Positions 7,583-15,695 of a stretch of 64,000 nt of DNA are shown here, one piece after another. This DNA is from CAVQKZ01 sp963837325 (GTDB lineage Bacteria; Actinomycetota; Actinomycetes; Mycobacteriales; Jatrophihabitantaceae). How positions within the stretch are numbered: the first letter of the stretch is position 1; each line of letters opens with the position of its first letter. The notes under the pieces were generated by a model. It was given only the letters and a program-made list of their open reading frames with translations. It ran no database searches and was not told the origin of the DNA. The position numbers and the translations under genes were made by a program. Location of the stretch: positions 124,001-188,000 of the forward strand of contig CAWIMV010000001.1 of assembly GCA_963837325.1 (NCBI GenBank), in the 5' to 3' direction.

Positions 7583-9865
7583 TCAGTGACCGGCTGATTC
7601 CGGTGTCACCGAGAAGTCGTCGATCTGAAACTCGCCCCCGTACTCGGCCGGGTCGCCGGTGGTGAAGACGACCGAGTTGACGGCGGCGACCGCAGCAGCG
7701 GGGGTCGTCGTGGTGAAGGAGCTGGCGCCGACGGTCAACGTCGCGCTGGTCGGTGTGGCGTCGATGCTCAGCGGTAATTCGGTTCGCAGCTGCACGGCGC
7801 CGGGAAGCCCTCCGAGCTTGGTCCACCCGCCGCTGCCATTGTTCGCCTCGACGACGGCCGGAGTGCCTTGCCGGATGCGGAACTGCCATGGCTGCACGGA
7901 GGTGCCGTCGTTCGCCGTCCCCTTCGTGCCGATGGTGAAGCTGGTTCGGAAGTCGCCGCTGCCCCACATCATCTGCGCGTGCAGGTGATCGGAGGAGCTG
8001 GTCGGCCTGGTGATGCGGGCGTTGTCGTCGGTCCACTTGTCCCACAGGCGCAGGAAGGTCTGGCTGTGGTAGCCGCCGAAGTCGGTGTAGGCGGGGTTGT
8101 CCGGCACGTCCACCACCCAGGAGTGCTGAGCATCCGTCCAGCCCCGCGGGACGGAGAACGGCAGTTCGTTCTCGAACGTGTCCAGGCCCGCCGAATAGAG
8201 CTCGAGCTCGGTGATCGTGGCCGAGCCGGCCGGAGCGACCACCTTCACGTAGCGAGCGGTCTGCGGCGCGAAGTCGGCGTACTTCATCGACCGGTCGCTG
8301 CGGTTGGCGACGTCGATGACCGGCGCCGACCAGGTCTTGCCGTCAGCCGAAAGCAGTACCTTCGCCGATTGCGGCTCGCCGTGCCCGAGCATCAGGCCGA
8401 TTCGGTTGATCGGATAGTCGCGGTCGAGCGCGAGAACCATCTGCCCGGTGCGGGAACGGCTGCTTTGCAGGCGGGTCTCGGCGCCGTAGGCGGAGCTTCC
8501 GTCGAACGCGCCGGCCGGCCGCATCTCGGGGAATCGCTTGTCAGCCTTGGCGAAGGCGCCGGTCAACGTGTCGGTGCCGTCCAGCAGCCGGCTCATCACA
8601 TCGATCCGGCCCGCACCCGGAGTCACCACCCCGACCTGTTCGGCATCCACACCGAACTGTTGGTTGTACGCGCTGCAGCCGTAGACGGCGCACTGGTCGA
8701 AGAACAGCAGCGTCCGGCTCGGGCCGACGTTCTCCATCGTCGTGTTGCCGCTGCTGCCGTCGAAGCGGCCATTGCCTCCGGTGGACGGGTAGTTGGCGAA
8801 CACGGTGTCCTGCACCTGCCAGCTGCGACCGGTGCCGTCCTTGCTGACCAGGACTCGGACGTCGGGACGGCCGGTGGCGAGCAGGAGCGTGCCGTTGGGT
8901 TGCAGCACCACGTCCGGGTAGATGCCTTGCACCTGCTTGCCGTCCGGACCGAGCAGCGGCACTGCGTCGGACCACGTCTTGGCGTCGTCGTCGGAGTAGC
9001 TGTACACGAGTGAGTTGGGGGTGGACGCGGTCCGCAGCACGGCGAGTAGCCGTCCGTCGGCGGTGTATGTCCAGCCGACCTCGTTCGTTCCCGTCGTACT
9101 GCTGGCGGGAAGGATCGATCGGTAACTCCACGATCGGCCGCGGTCGGTGGACTGCAGGATCGCCGAATAGCCACGTGACGAGTCGGCGAACGTGCCGTAC
9201 GCGGGGACCATGAGCGTGCCGTCAGCCTGTTCGATGATGCGGCGGTGCACCCGCACACCCCCGAACGTCTTGCCGGCCGGTGCGGCGAGCGGTGCGTCGG
9301 TCAGTCGCCAGTGCTCGCCGTCGTGCGAGGTGCGCACTCGCAGGGTGATTGACGTGTGGGCCGAATTCACCGCTCCGGGGATGAAGTCGATCGCCATCAG
9401 CTGCCCGTCGTGCAGCCGCGCAAGATTGAGCGCGCTGGCCGGCGAATGGTGGACGGTGTTGAGGAAGGTCAGCCCGGAATCGGCTGAGTAGGACATGTTG
9501 TTGTCGCTCGCGGCCGAAGCGACGTCGGGGTTCGCCTGTGTGCTCACCAGGATGCGCTTGACCGTGCGGCCAGCGGCATCAACGGTGTTGTAGCTGCCGG
9601 ACGCCGGAATCGCGGCGAGCTGACCCGGCCCCCAATTGAGCACATGCCACTGCGAGCCGAGCCCGTAGGCCGTCGAGTCCACCTCCGCGCCCGCACCGCT
9701 GGCCGTGGCTGGGCCGAAGAACGGCAGTGAACCCCCAGCCGATCGGGTCCCCACGGACGACGCGCTGCTCAGCACGACGGCGGCGATCGCGGCGCCGGCC
9801 AGGGCGGACAACGTGCTCGGGCCCCACCCGTGCACTGCTCTGCGTGTCTTCTTCGACATCGCCAT
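7583..9865 (-). CDS. Secreted sialidase-like protein with F5/8-type C domain (paralogue A)
   Basis: This 760-residue protein starts with an N-terminal membrane or signal segment (LSALAGAAIAAVVLSSASS). An Asp-box propeller follows (SADSGLTF, STDRGRSW, SDDDAKTW, SKDGTGRSW). Next is a discoidin/F5/8C-like sandwich (AGAFDGSSAYGAE to ITELELYS) and a terminal lectin-like domain of about 180 residues (DTFENELPF to IDDFSVTPE). GAGGAG stands 9 bases before ATG 9865. The gene directly upstream encodes a diverged copy with the same order (QPRDLNRIGLMLGNGRPQS against DYPINRIGLMLGHGEPQS). It probably trims a glycan outside the cell; substrate unknown. Confidence 0.75.
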   Translation of the reverse strand: MAMSKKTRRAVHGWGPSTLSALAGAAIAAVVLSSASSVGTRSAGGSLPFFGPATASGAGAEVDSTAYGLGSQWHVLNWGPGQLAAIPASGSYNTVDAAGRTVKRILVSTQANPDVASAASDNNMSYSADSGLTFLNTVHHSPASALNLARLHDGQLMAIDFIPGAVNSAHTSITLRVRTSHDGEHWRLTDAPLAAPAGKTFGGVRVHRRIIEQADGTLMVPAYGTFADSSRGYSAILQSTDRGRSWSYRSILPASSTTGTNEVGWTYTADGRLLAVLRTASTPNSLVYSYSDDDAKTWSDAVPLLGPDGKQVQGIYPDVVLQPNGTLLLATGRPDVRVLVSKDGTGRSWQVQDTVFANYPSTGGNGRFDGSSGNTTMENVGPSRTLLFFDQCAVYGCSAYNQQFGVDAEQVGVVTPGAGRIDVMSRLLDGTDTLTGAFAKADKRFPEMRPAGAFDGSSAYGAETRLQSSRSRTGQMVLALDRDYPINRIGLMLGHGEPQSAKVLLSADGKTWSAPVIDVANRSDRSMKYADFAPQTARYVKVVAPAGSATITELELYSAGLDTFENELPFSVPRGWTDAQHSWVVDVPDNPAYTDFGGYHSQTFLRLWDKWTDDNARITRPTSSSDHLHAQMMWGSGDFRTSFTIGTKGTANDGTSVQPWQFRIRQGTPAVVEANNGSGGWTKLGGLPGAVQLRTELPLSIDATPTSATLTVGASSFTTTTPAAAVAAVNSVVFTTGDPAEYGGEFQIDDFSVTPESAGH

Positions 9866-9924
9866 ACTGCAGGTCTCCTCGTTGGTCGGAACCGGTGGCA
9901 AACACTCGTCGGCCGAGCCTCGGG

Positions 9925-12279
9925 TCAATCGCGCAGGCCGCCAGGCGCACCGAGGGGCGTGACGTTGATCGCGTCGAAGCTGGCCTCCATGTTCACGGCC
10001 TTGTCGCCGTTGGTGGTGAAGGTCAGCCCGTCGAAGCCGGCGACCGGATTCGCCTGCACCGCGGTGCTCAGCGGCACGCCGTTGACAGTGAGCACCGCCT
10101 GCGAGGTCGTCGTGTCGATCGAGACCGGGAACATGACCTCGTTCGCCGGCTGCGGGATCGCGCCTGTGCTGATCAGCTGCCAGCTCGTGCCGTTCCAGGC
10201 GGACAGGTCGAACTTCTTCGTCGTGAAGTTCGGCGCCAGCAGGAACCGGTACGCCGTCGCCCGCTTGCCCGATGCGTCCTTGCCGTTGACGTCCCAGATG
10301 ATGCCGGCGCCATAACCCTCGCCTGAGTAGGCAAAAAAGGCGTGCTGGGCCGAGACGTCAGGCGTCGGCAGCGTGGCAGTCGCCTCCGACTCCGGATCCA
10401 TGTCCACGAGGGTCATCCGCTTCTCGGAATGCCATCCGGGGAACAGGTAGTCGGCCACCGTCGCGTAGCGGGTGTCGGTGAAGCCGCTGGGGGTCGAGTT
10501 CGGCGCGTCGTTCTCGAAGCTCCAGGTATCGGGGCTGTAGAGCTCCAACTCGGTGATGGTGGTCTGCCGGCGATCTGTCGGCGATACCCGGACGTACCTC
10601 GCGGGAGCTGCCGGGAACGGGTAGTACCGCATCGCGTAATCCACGGTGTCGCGGATCTTCACGATCGGCCGGCCCCAGTGCTTGCCGTCCGTCGACGTCT
10701 GGATGTTCACCGATTGGGGCCTGCCGTTGCCGAGCATCAGGCCGATGCGGTTGAGGTCGCGGGGCTGGTCGAGCCGGATGGTGAGATTGGTACCGGGCCT
10801 GAGAAACGCCGCAGCGTTCACGCCGGTGGAACCGTCGATGGCGCCGGCGAGCCGGGCCTCGGGGGAGTGCGGCCTGGGCGGCAGAACCTGGCCGTCGAGC
10901 TTGACCGAGCCGTTCAGGTACTTGGTCATCAGGTCGAGTTTTCCGGCGCCGCCCTTGAGTGCATCGACCCGGCGGACAAACACCTTGGTGTCCTGGCCGT
11001 ACTCGCGACAGAGGTAGACGGTGTGGCAGGTGTCGCCCCAGTACAACGCGAAGTTGGTGCCGACCGCCTGGATCGTCGTGTTGCCGCTCGAGCCGTGGTA
11101 GCGGCCCGGGTCGGTGCTCATCACTGGGTTGGCGAACACCGTGTTGCCCTTGTCCCACGTGCGGCCGGTGCCGTCCCAGGACACCAGGACGGTGTTGTCG
11201 GGCCGACCGTAGGAGGCCATCAACGCCCCGTTGGGCAGCAGAATCACGTTTGGGTCGGCGCCGGCATTCGGCAGACCGTCCGGCGCCTGCAGTTCGGTCA
11301 GCTTCGTCCACGTCCGGCCGTCATCGTTGGAATAAGCCTGCAGTACCGGGTACAGCTGCAGGAGTCCCGACGGCGAACCGTTCTGGCGGAACAGCCCGAT
11401 CAGCTGGCCGTCCGACGTGCGGGACATGGCCATTTCGTTGATGCCGCGCGGGCCGTGGACGATCGACCGAACGCGCCAGGTGCGGGCATCGTCAGTGCTC
11501 TGGAATACCAGGCTGACCCCCTCGCCGGTGGCCTTGATCGCGCCGTACCCGGTCATCACCAGCACACCGTCGTTGAGCTGCATCAGAGTCCGCTGCACGC
11601 GGATCCAGCCGAGCGGCGTCGACGGCTGGACCACCGTCGCGGTCCAGTCCTTCCAGGTGCGGCCGACGTCGTTGCTGGACCCCATTCGGACGGCGAGACC
11701 GGTCGGGCTGGTGACGTCCGCGGTGAACTGTGCGGTGAGGATCCGCCCGTCGCGCAAACGCGTGCTCGTCGTCAGGTCGAAGCCGTCGAACATTGCGCCG
11801 TTGAGATCGTCGGTGAACGCCAGTCCGTTCTGTTCCGACACACCGGCGCCTTCGTCCTGCGGCGCCGTCGGTTCGTCGTAGTGTCGCGACCAGGTCGAAA
11901 GAACGCGCTTGGCCGTGGTTCCGGCGCATGGCATCCGCTGCAGCGCGGTGGGCTGGCTCTTGCAGTAACCCTCGCCGAGCACCTGGTCGGTCGCGAAGCC
12001 GACGCTCCAGGTGCCGAGCTGCCCCGGTGCCGGATTCCACGGGCTCCATGTGTCGCCGAGCGAAAGTCGGTTCGTATCGGGGCTGGCACCCGTGCCCAGC
12101 GGCGGCGTGGTGGCCAGCGCAGGGGAGGGCCGACTTCCCGGATCGGCCGCGCTGAGCCCGGAGACTGTGGCGAGAACAGCGACCGCCACGGTCAGGACGG
12201 AAAGTATCCGTCGACGTTTGTCGTGTCGCCTGCGGCGGGGGGTCGTCAGCACGACGGGCGACTGCAACCGAACCCTCAT
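9925..12279 (-). CDS. Secreted sialidase-like protein with F5/8-type C domain (paralogue B)
   Basis: This 784-residue protein is the first gene of the leftward operon, about 140 bases downstream of operator copy 3. A basic N-terminus (TTPRRRRHDKRRR) precedes the hydrophobic signal ILSVLTVAVAVLATVSG. The propeller carries SNDVGRTW, STDDARTW, SNDDGRTW and SWDGTGRTW. An F5/8C-like domain (AGAIDGSTG to TTITELELYSP) and a terminal sandwich (DTWSFENDAP to DAINVTP) follow. It matches its downstream neighbour over nearly its whole length but is clearly diverged, so the duplication is not recent. The upstream ribosome site is weak. The sialidase-like fold is well supported; enzyme activity is not shown. 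Confidence 0.75.
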   Translation of the reverse strand: MRVRLQSPVVLTTPRRRRHDKRRRILSVLTVAVAVLATVSGLSAADPGSRPSPALATTPPLGTGASPDTNRLSLGDTWSPWNPAPGQLGTWSVGFATDQVLGEGYCKSQPTALQRMPCAGTTAKRVLSTWSRHYDEPTAPQDEGAGVSEQNGLAFTDDLNGAMFDGFDLTTSTRLRDGRILTAQFTADVTSPTGLAVRMGSSNDVGRTWKDWTATVVQPSTPLGWIRVQRTLMQLNDGVLVMTGYGAIKATGEGVSLVFQSTDDARTWRVRSIVHGPRGINEMAMSRTSDGQLIGLFRQNGSPSGLLQLYPVLQAYSNDDGRTWTKLTELQAPDGLPNAGADPNVILLPNGALMASYGRPDNTVLVSWDGTGRTWDKGNTVFANPVMSTDPGRYHGSSGNTTIQAVGTNFALYWGDTCHTVYLCREYGQDTKVFVRRVDALKGGAGKLDLMTKYLNGSVKLDGQVLPPRPHSPEARLAGAIDGSTGVNAAAFLRPGTNLTIRLDQPRDLNRIGLMLGNGRPQSVNIQTSTDGKHWGRPIVKIRDTVDYAMRYYPFPAAPARYVRVSPTDRRQTTITELELYSPDTWSFENDAPNSTPSGFTDTRYATVADYLFPGWHSEKRMTLVDMDPESEATATLPTPDVSAQHAFFAYSGEGYGAGIIWDVNGKDASGKRATAYRFLLAPNFTTKKFDLSAWNGTSWQLISTGAIPQPANEVMFPVSIDTTTSQAVLTVNGVPLSTAVQANPVAGFDGLTFTTNGDKAVNMEASFDAINVTPLGAPGGLRD

Positions 12280-12394
12280 CAGACGTCCGCAGGCGGTGCG
12301 TCGGGAGCTGTCGCAAGTACGACAGCGATGGCTTTAGCGCGGAAGTTCATAAACATCCTCGTTCGCCGGTTGTGGCGTAATTTCGGATCGGGCA

Positions 12395-12425
12395 ACATGA
12401 AACGCACTTCCACGTTCCATGTCAA
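12395..12425 (-). promoter_or_regulatory. Promoter/operator, copy 3 of the TTGACATGGAACG element
   Basis: Read on the minus strand, TTGACATGGAACG spans 12425-12413, identical to the elements at 111 and 1077. The palindrome is arranged differently here: ACATGGAACG (12422-12413) and CGTTTCATGT (12404-12395) form a 9-of-10 inverted repeat around eight bases. TTTCAT sits 17 bases after TTGACA as a possible -10. This is the expected promoter for the leftward operon 12279 to 4615. Confidence 0.55.
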
Positions 12426-12466
12426 TAGGCGTGATCCACATCCGTGGAGCGCTGCACGCTCGACCT

Positions 12467-12481
12467 GCGGCCTCGGGCCGC
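12467..12481 (-). terminator. GC-rich hairpin after the conjugation operon
   Basis: GCGGCC-TCG-GGCCGC is a perfect 6-base stem with a 3-base loop. It starts 7 bases past the stop of the VirD4-like gene and before promoter copy 3. There is no T-run, as is common for high-GC actinobacterial terminators. Confidence 0.4.
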
Positions 12482-12487
12482 CGGGAC

Positions 12488-14056
12488 CTAGCGGGCTTGG
12501 AACGGCCACCTTCGCTCTGGCAAGGGCGACGGATACGGACCGACCGCCGCAACCGTCTCGCCGTCCGATGCGGCGGCGAAGTCGCTTCGGTCGAGCAGGC
12601 GCGCGCGAATCGGTGGTTCGGCTCCGGTGACGACGACCGCTTGCCCTGGGTCCAGGCCGCGGAGTTCCGCCACGGTGAGCACCTCTCGGCGAGCGGTGGA
12701 TGGCGGGGCTGCCTCGGTTGTCAGCGCAGTCGGCGCAACGTCGGCCGGGCCGATCAGGTCGTTGACGAGTTTGAGCGTGGGCGCGTCGCTCATGCCGCTG
12801 GTGATGACCCGGGTTCGGCAGCTCCTGACGACGGCGTCCGCGATCTGTTCGCCCAGCCCCGTACGCAGCGGCGCCAGGTCGCGCAGGCCCAGTGCGATGG
12901 CGACGCCGTGGTCGCCGCCGTGCGAGGCGAGTTCGTCCAGGTGCGGCAGCGCGGCGATGTCGACCGCGTCGTCGAAGATGAGCAGAAGGCGCTGCTCGGG
13001 CGGGACGGGCAGGCGGGTCGCAGCGTGGCCGGCAGCGCGTTGGCACCAAACCCGAGTCACCTCATCGAGGAGCGCGCGGTAGAAGGGCGCGGTCCGCGCT
13101 TGGGTCAGCGGGTCGCTCAACACGTACAGCGTCGACGTGGGGTACGCGGGGTCCAGCAGCATGGCCGGGCGAAACCGACCGCGCGTGGTTGTCGCGGCCA
13201 GCACTTGCGGGTCGTCGTAGGCGTGGATCGCCGCGTCGAGGTTCGTCATGATCCGCGACCGGGTCCGCGGGTCCTTGTTGACCAGACCGGTCAGCGCGAA
13301 TGTCGCCTGCTCGACGAGAGCGTGTTCCTGCAGCATCGTGAGCGGGGTGCTGAATTCGCTCCGCTTGACCCACGCGAGGACATCACCCATGTCGGCGGAC
13401 GACGTCACGGCTGCGGCGTGCAGCAGCGGCGCCAACGCCTGCGCCGCGGCCACCGTCGCGAAACCGTCGCCGGCATGTTCGGGGCCACCTGCGGTCATGG
13501 CGTCGGCCGTCCGAACGGACTCGGCCCAGCCTGCGTCCGGGCCATGTGCTTGCAGGGCGTCGCGGATCGCGTCGAGCGGACTCCAACCGAGAATGGGCAG
13601 CGTCGAATCAGTTGCCCCCGGCTGGACGAGGAACGCGTGCGGGCGACTGAATTCGGTCTCGGCCACGATGTCGGCCTTCGTGGCGACGACGACCGCGGGA
13701 CCGACCCACGCGCGCACCGCGGGCGCCAGGACACCGTTCGTCTTGCCACTGCCGGCGCCGCCGATCACGAGCAACGACTCGCCGTCGCGGGTCTGCAGGT
13801 ACCGGCGGTCGTCGACGCGCGCGTAGGTGATCCGGCCCGGCGTCGGCTTGGTGGCAAGTAGCCGGCGGATGTCCGCGGCCCGCGCGTAGGGATCGCGCAG
13901 GAACGTGGGTGCGGACGCGCGGGTCTGCTGCCACGGCAGGTGATCGTGCGCCTTGAGGTAGGCGTAGAGCACGTACCCGGCGAAGACCAGCAGAGCAATC
14001 GCGACGAGGGCGAAGTAATGCGGATGGTCGGTCGACGCCGTCCCGGCGAGGGTCAC
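12488..14056 (-). CDS. VirD4/TraG-type coupling protein ATPase
   Basis: This 522-residue protein is the type IV coupling ATPase that hands substrate DNA or protein to the secretion channel at the inner membrane. One N-terminal helix (YFALVAIALLVFAGYVLYAYL) is followed by Walker A GGAGSGKT (99-106). Further on, LLLIFDDAVD (Walker B-like) and VRSCRTRVITSGM have the look of TraG/TraD proteins. It starts at GTG 14056 inside a GTGA overlap with the VirB4-like gene, so translation is coupled. The open frame extends far upstream but only as a shadow of the neighbour. It is the last gene of the six-gene operon. Confidence 0.8.
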   Translation of the reverse strand: MTLAGTASTDHPHYFALVAIALLVFAGYVLYAYLKAHDHLPWQQTRASAPTFLRDPYARAADIRRLLATKPTPGRITYARVDDRRYLQTRDGESLLVIGGAGSGKTNGVLAPAVRAWVGPAVVVATKADIVAETEFSRPHAFLVQPGATDSTLPILGWSPLDAIRDALQAHGPDAGWAESVRTADAMTAGGPEHAGDGFATVAAAQALAPLLHAAAVTSSADMGDVLAWVKRSEFSTPLTMLQEHALVEQATFALTGLVNKDPRTRSRIMTNLDAAIHAYDDPQVLAATTTRGRFRPAMLLDPAYPTSTLYVLSDPLTQARTAPFYRALLDEVTRVWCQRAAGHAATRLPVPPEQRLLLIFDDAVDIAALPHLDELASHGGDHGVAIALGLRDLAPLRTGLGEQIADAVVRSCRTRVITSGMSDAPTLKLVNDLIGPADVAPTALTTEAAPPSTARREVLTVAELRGLDPGQAVVVTGAEPPIRARLLDRSDFAAASDGETVAAVGPYPSPLPERRWPFQAR

Positions 14057-15693
14057 AGCGGGCTGCCGGCCCAGGTGAGTTGGCTGGGCGGCACCGGCGT
14101 CTGGGACATGTGTTTGTCGCTGTTCATGAGTTGCCACTCCGCGTCGGTCGGTGTGGTCCGAAGCTCGAACGGTGGACGGCTGCCGACAAGCAGCAGCATG
14201 TTTCCCGACGGCAGCGCCGGCAGGCGGGCGATCGCGCTGTTCGGCAGGGATCGGCGCTTGGCCAGCGCGTGGGCCTGGCCCGAGTCCTGGCGGAGCGCGG
14301 CCACGATCTCGGCCTCGTTGATCACGGCGGCGATGGCGGCTTCGAGGTCGGGGTCGGTGCGGGCGCCGGTGATGTTCTCGGTGTGCTGTACCGCGACCAT
14401 GTGCGAGATTCCCTTGCCACGTGAGGTCTTCTCGGACGCTTCCAGGGCTCGTGCGGTACCCAGGTGTCGCAGCAGCAGGGTTGCTTCGTCGATGATGAGA
14501 ATGCGCTTGCGCCCGTCTGGATGCCACCAGGCGTTGTGCACGAACGTGTTGATGATCGTCATGACGATCGGCAGCGCCCTGCTCTCGCGGGGCACTTGCG
14601 AGACGTCCCAGACGATGCCCCGGGCGGCGAGGTTTGCGTCCAGCGTGGTCGGCGCGTCGACCGTGCGGCCGATCTCGGTTCTGAGGAAGTTGTAGAGCGC
14701 GACGCCGACGGCGCGGCTGGCGTGCACGAGTTCGGTGGGTTGCATGTTGATGCGGGTAGCAGCGTCGTCGGTCGGGAACAGGATCGCTTGCGCCAGGTCC
14801 GACGCGATGGGTACGCGGGGTGGATCCGGGCGGGACGGGCCGGGATGGTCGCGTCGCCAGTCGGCGAGCGCGCGTTGGTACTCGCCGTGCACGCGGTCCA
14901 GAGCGGTGGACAGGGCATAGGTCTCGATCTGGTCGAGATTGCGGCCGAGTTCGGTGGCCAGGATGGAGACCAGCAGCGCGTGCTGGGTCAGGTCCTCGTC
15001 GTTGTCTGATCGCCGCGCGATCTGGAAGTCGAGGATGTTGAGGCGGGTGGGGCTGTGCGCTCCCCAGGGAATGACGGTCCAGCCCAGGGCCCGGCCCATG
15101 ACGGCCCACTCGCCTTCACCGCCGGCGTCCTTCGGGTCGATGACACAGAGGTAGCGTCCGGCGCGCTCCTGCCGGGTGGCGTAGAGCTTGAGCGCGAAGC
15201 TTTTGCCCGAGCCCTGCACGCCGACCACGAAGAAGTTGGGGGAGAGCATCTCGGTGAGGTAGGAGTACCAGGGGTCGACGCGCACGGCCGTGCCGGAATG
15301 GATCTCGGTGCCGAGCACGGGTCCGGCGGGGGAGACAGGGGGCTCGTGCGCGTCCTGGATCAGCCCCGACGCGTCGTGGCCGGTCATGGTGTGTCCGGAG
15401 TTGAGCAGCGGTGCGGCCGCCTTCGCGCGCACAGCGGGGGTCACGCTGACGCGGGAGGCGGCGGCGCGGCGGCGAAGAGCCTGGTAGCGCTGCTCGTTCT
15501 TCGCCGCCCGCCGTCGCGCCCACGCGCCGGTCGGTGAACCGGGGGTGCCGGACTCGACGGGTGGCGTCGCGTTGATGGCGTCGATGAGTTCGTCGGCGGT
15601 CGCGTTGGGACCGAGGGTTCGACCCAGCGCGTCGAGACGGTCTCGCAGCAGCGCCTGCAGGGCTTCGTCGTTGTTGTGCGGTCTCGTGGTCAC
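14053..15693 (-). CDS. VirB4/TraC-like conjugation ATPase
   Basis: This 546-residue ATPase probably powers assembly or transport by the type IV secretion channel. Walker A GVQGSGKS is at about 158-165 and Walker B RILIIDEA near 380, followed by a sensor segment (SHMVAVQHTEN). The roughly 120 N-terminal residues are low-complexity and Ala/Arg-rich, and the large N-terminal domain of classical VirB4 is missing. In actinobacteria that part is often carried by the neighbouring SCO6880-type protein, encoded directly upstream here. GTG 15693 lies 2 bases past the upstream stop; ATG 15723, overlapping it, is an alternative. Confidence 0.75.
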   Translation of the reverse strand: MTTRPHNNDEALQALLRDRLDALGRTLGPNATADELIDAINATPPVESGTPGSPTGAWARRRAAKNEQRYQALRRRAAASRVSVTPAVRAKAAAPLLNSGHTMTGHDASGLIQDAHEPPVSPAGPVLGTEIHSGTAVRVDPWYSYLTEMLSPNFFVVGVQGSGKSFALKLYATRQERAGRYLCVIDPKDAGGEGEWAVMGRALGWTVIPWGAHSPTRLNILDFQIARRSDNDEDLTQHALLVSILATELGRNLDQIETYALSTALDRVHGEYQRALADWRRDHPGPSRPDPPRVPIASDLAQAILFPTDDAATRINMQPTELVHASRAVGVALYNFLRTEIGRTVDAPTTLDANLAARGIVWDVSQVPRESRALPIVMTIINTFVHNAWWHPDGRKRILIIDEATLLLRHLGTARALEASEKTSRGKGISHMVAVQHTENITGARTDPDLEAAIAAVINEAEIVAALRQDSGQAHALAKRRSLPNSAIARLPALPSGNMLLLVGSRPPFELRTTPTDAEWQLMNSDKHMSQTPVPPSQLTWAGSPL

Positions 15694-15695
15694 GG

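Noticed and set aside
7557..8045. N-terminal extension of the sialidase-like frame
   Set aside because: A ribosome site and signal peptide place the start at 7556; the upstream part is His/Arg-rich and lies inside the neighbouring gene.
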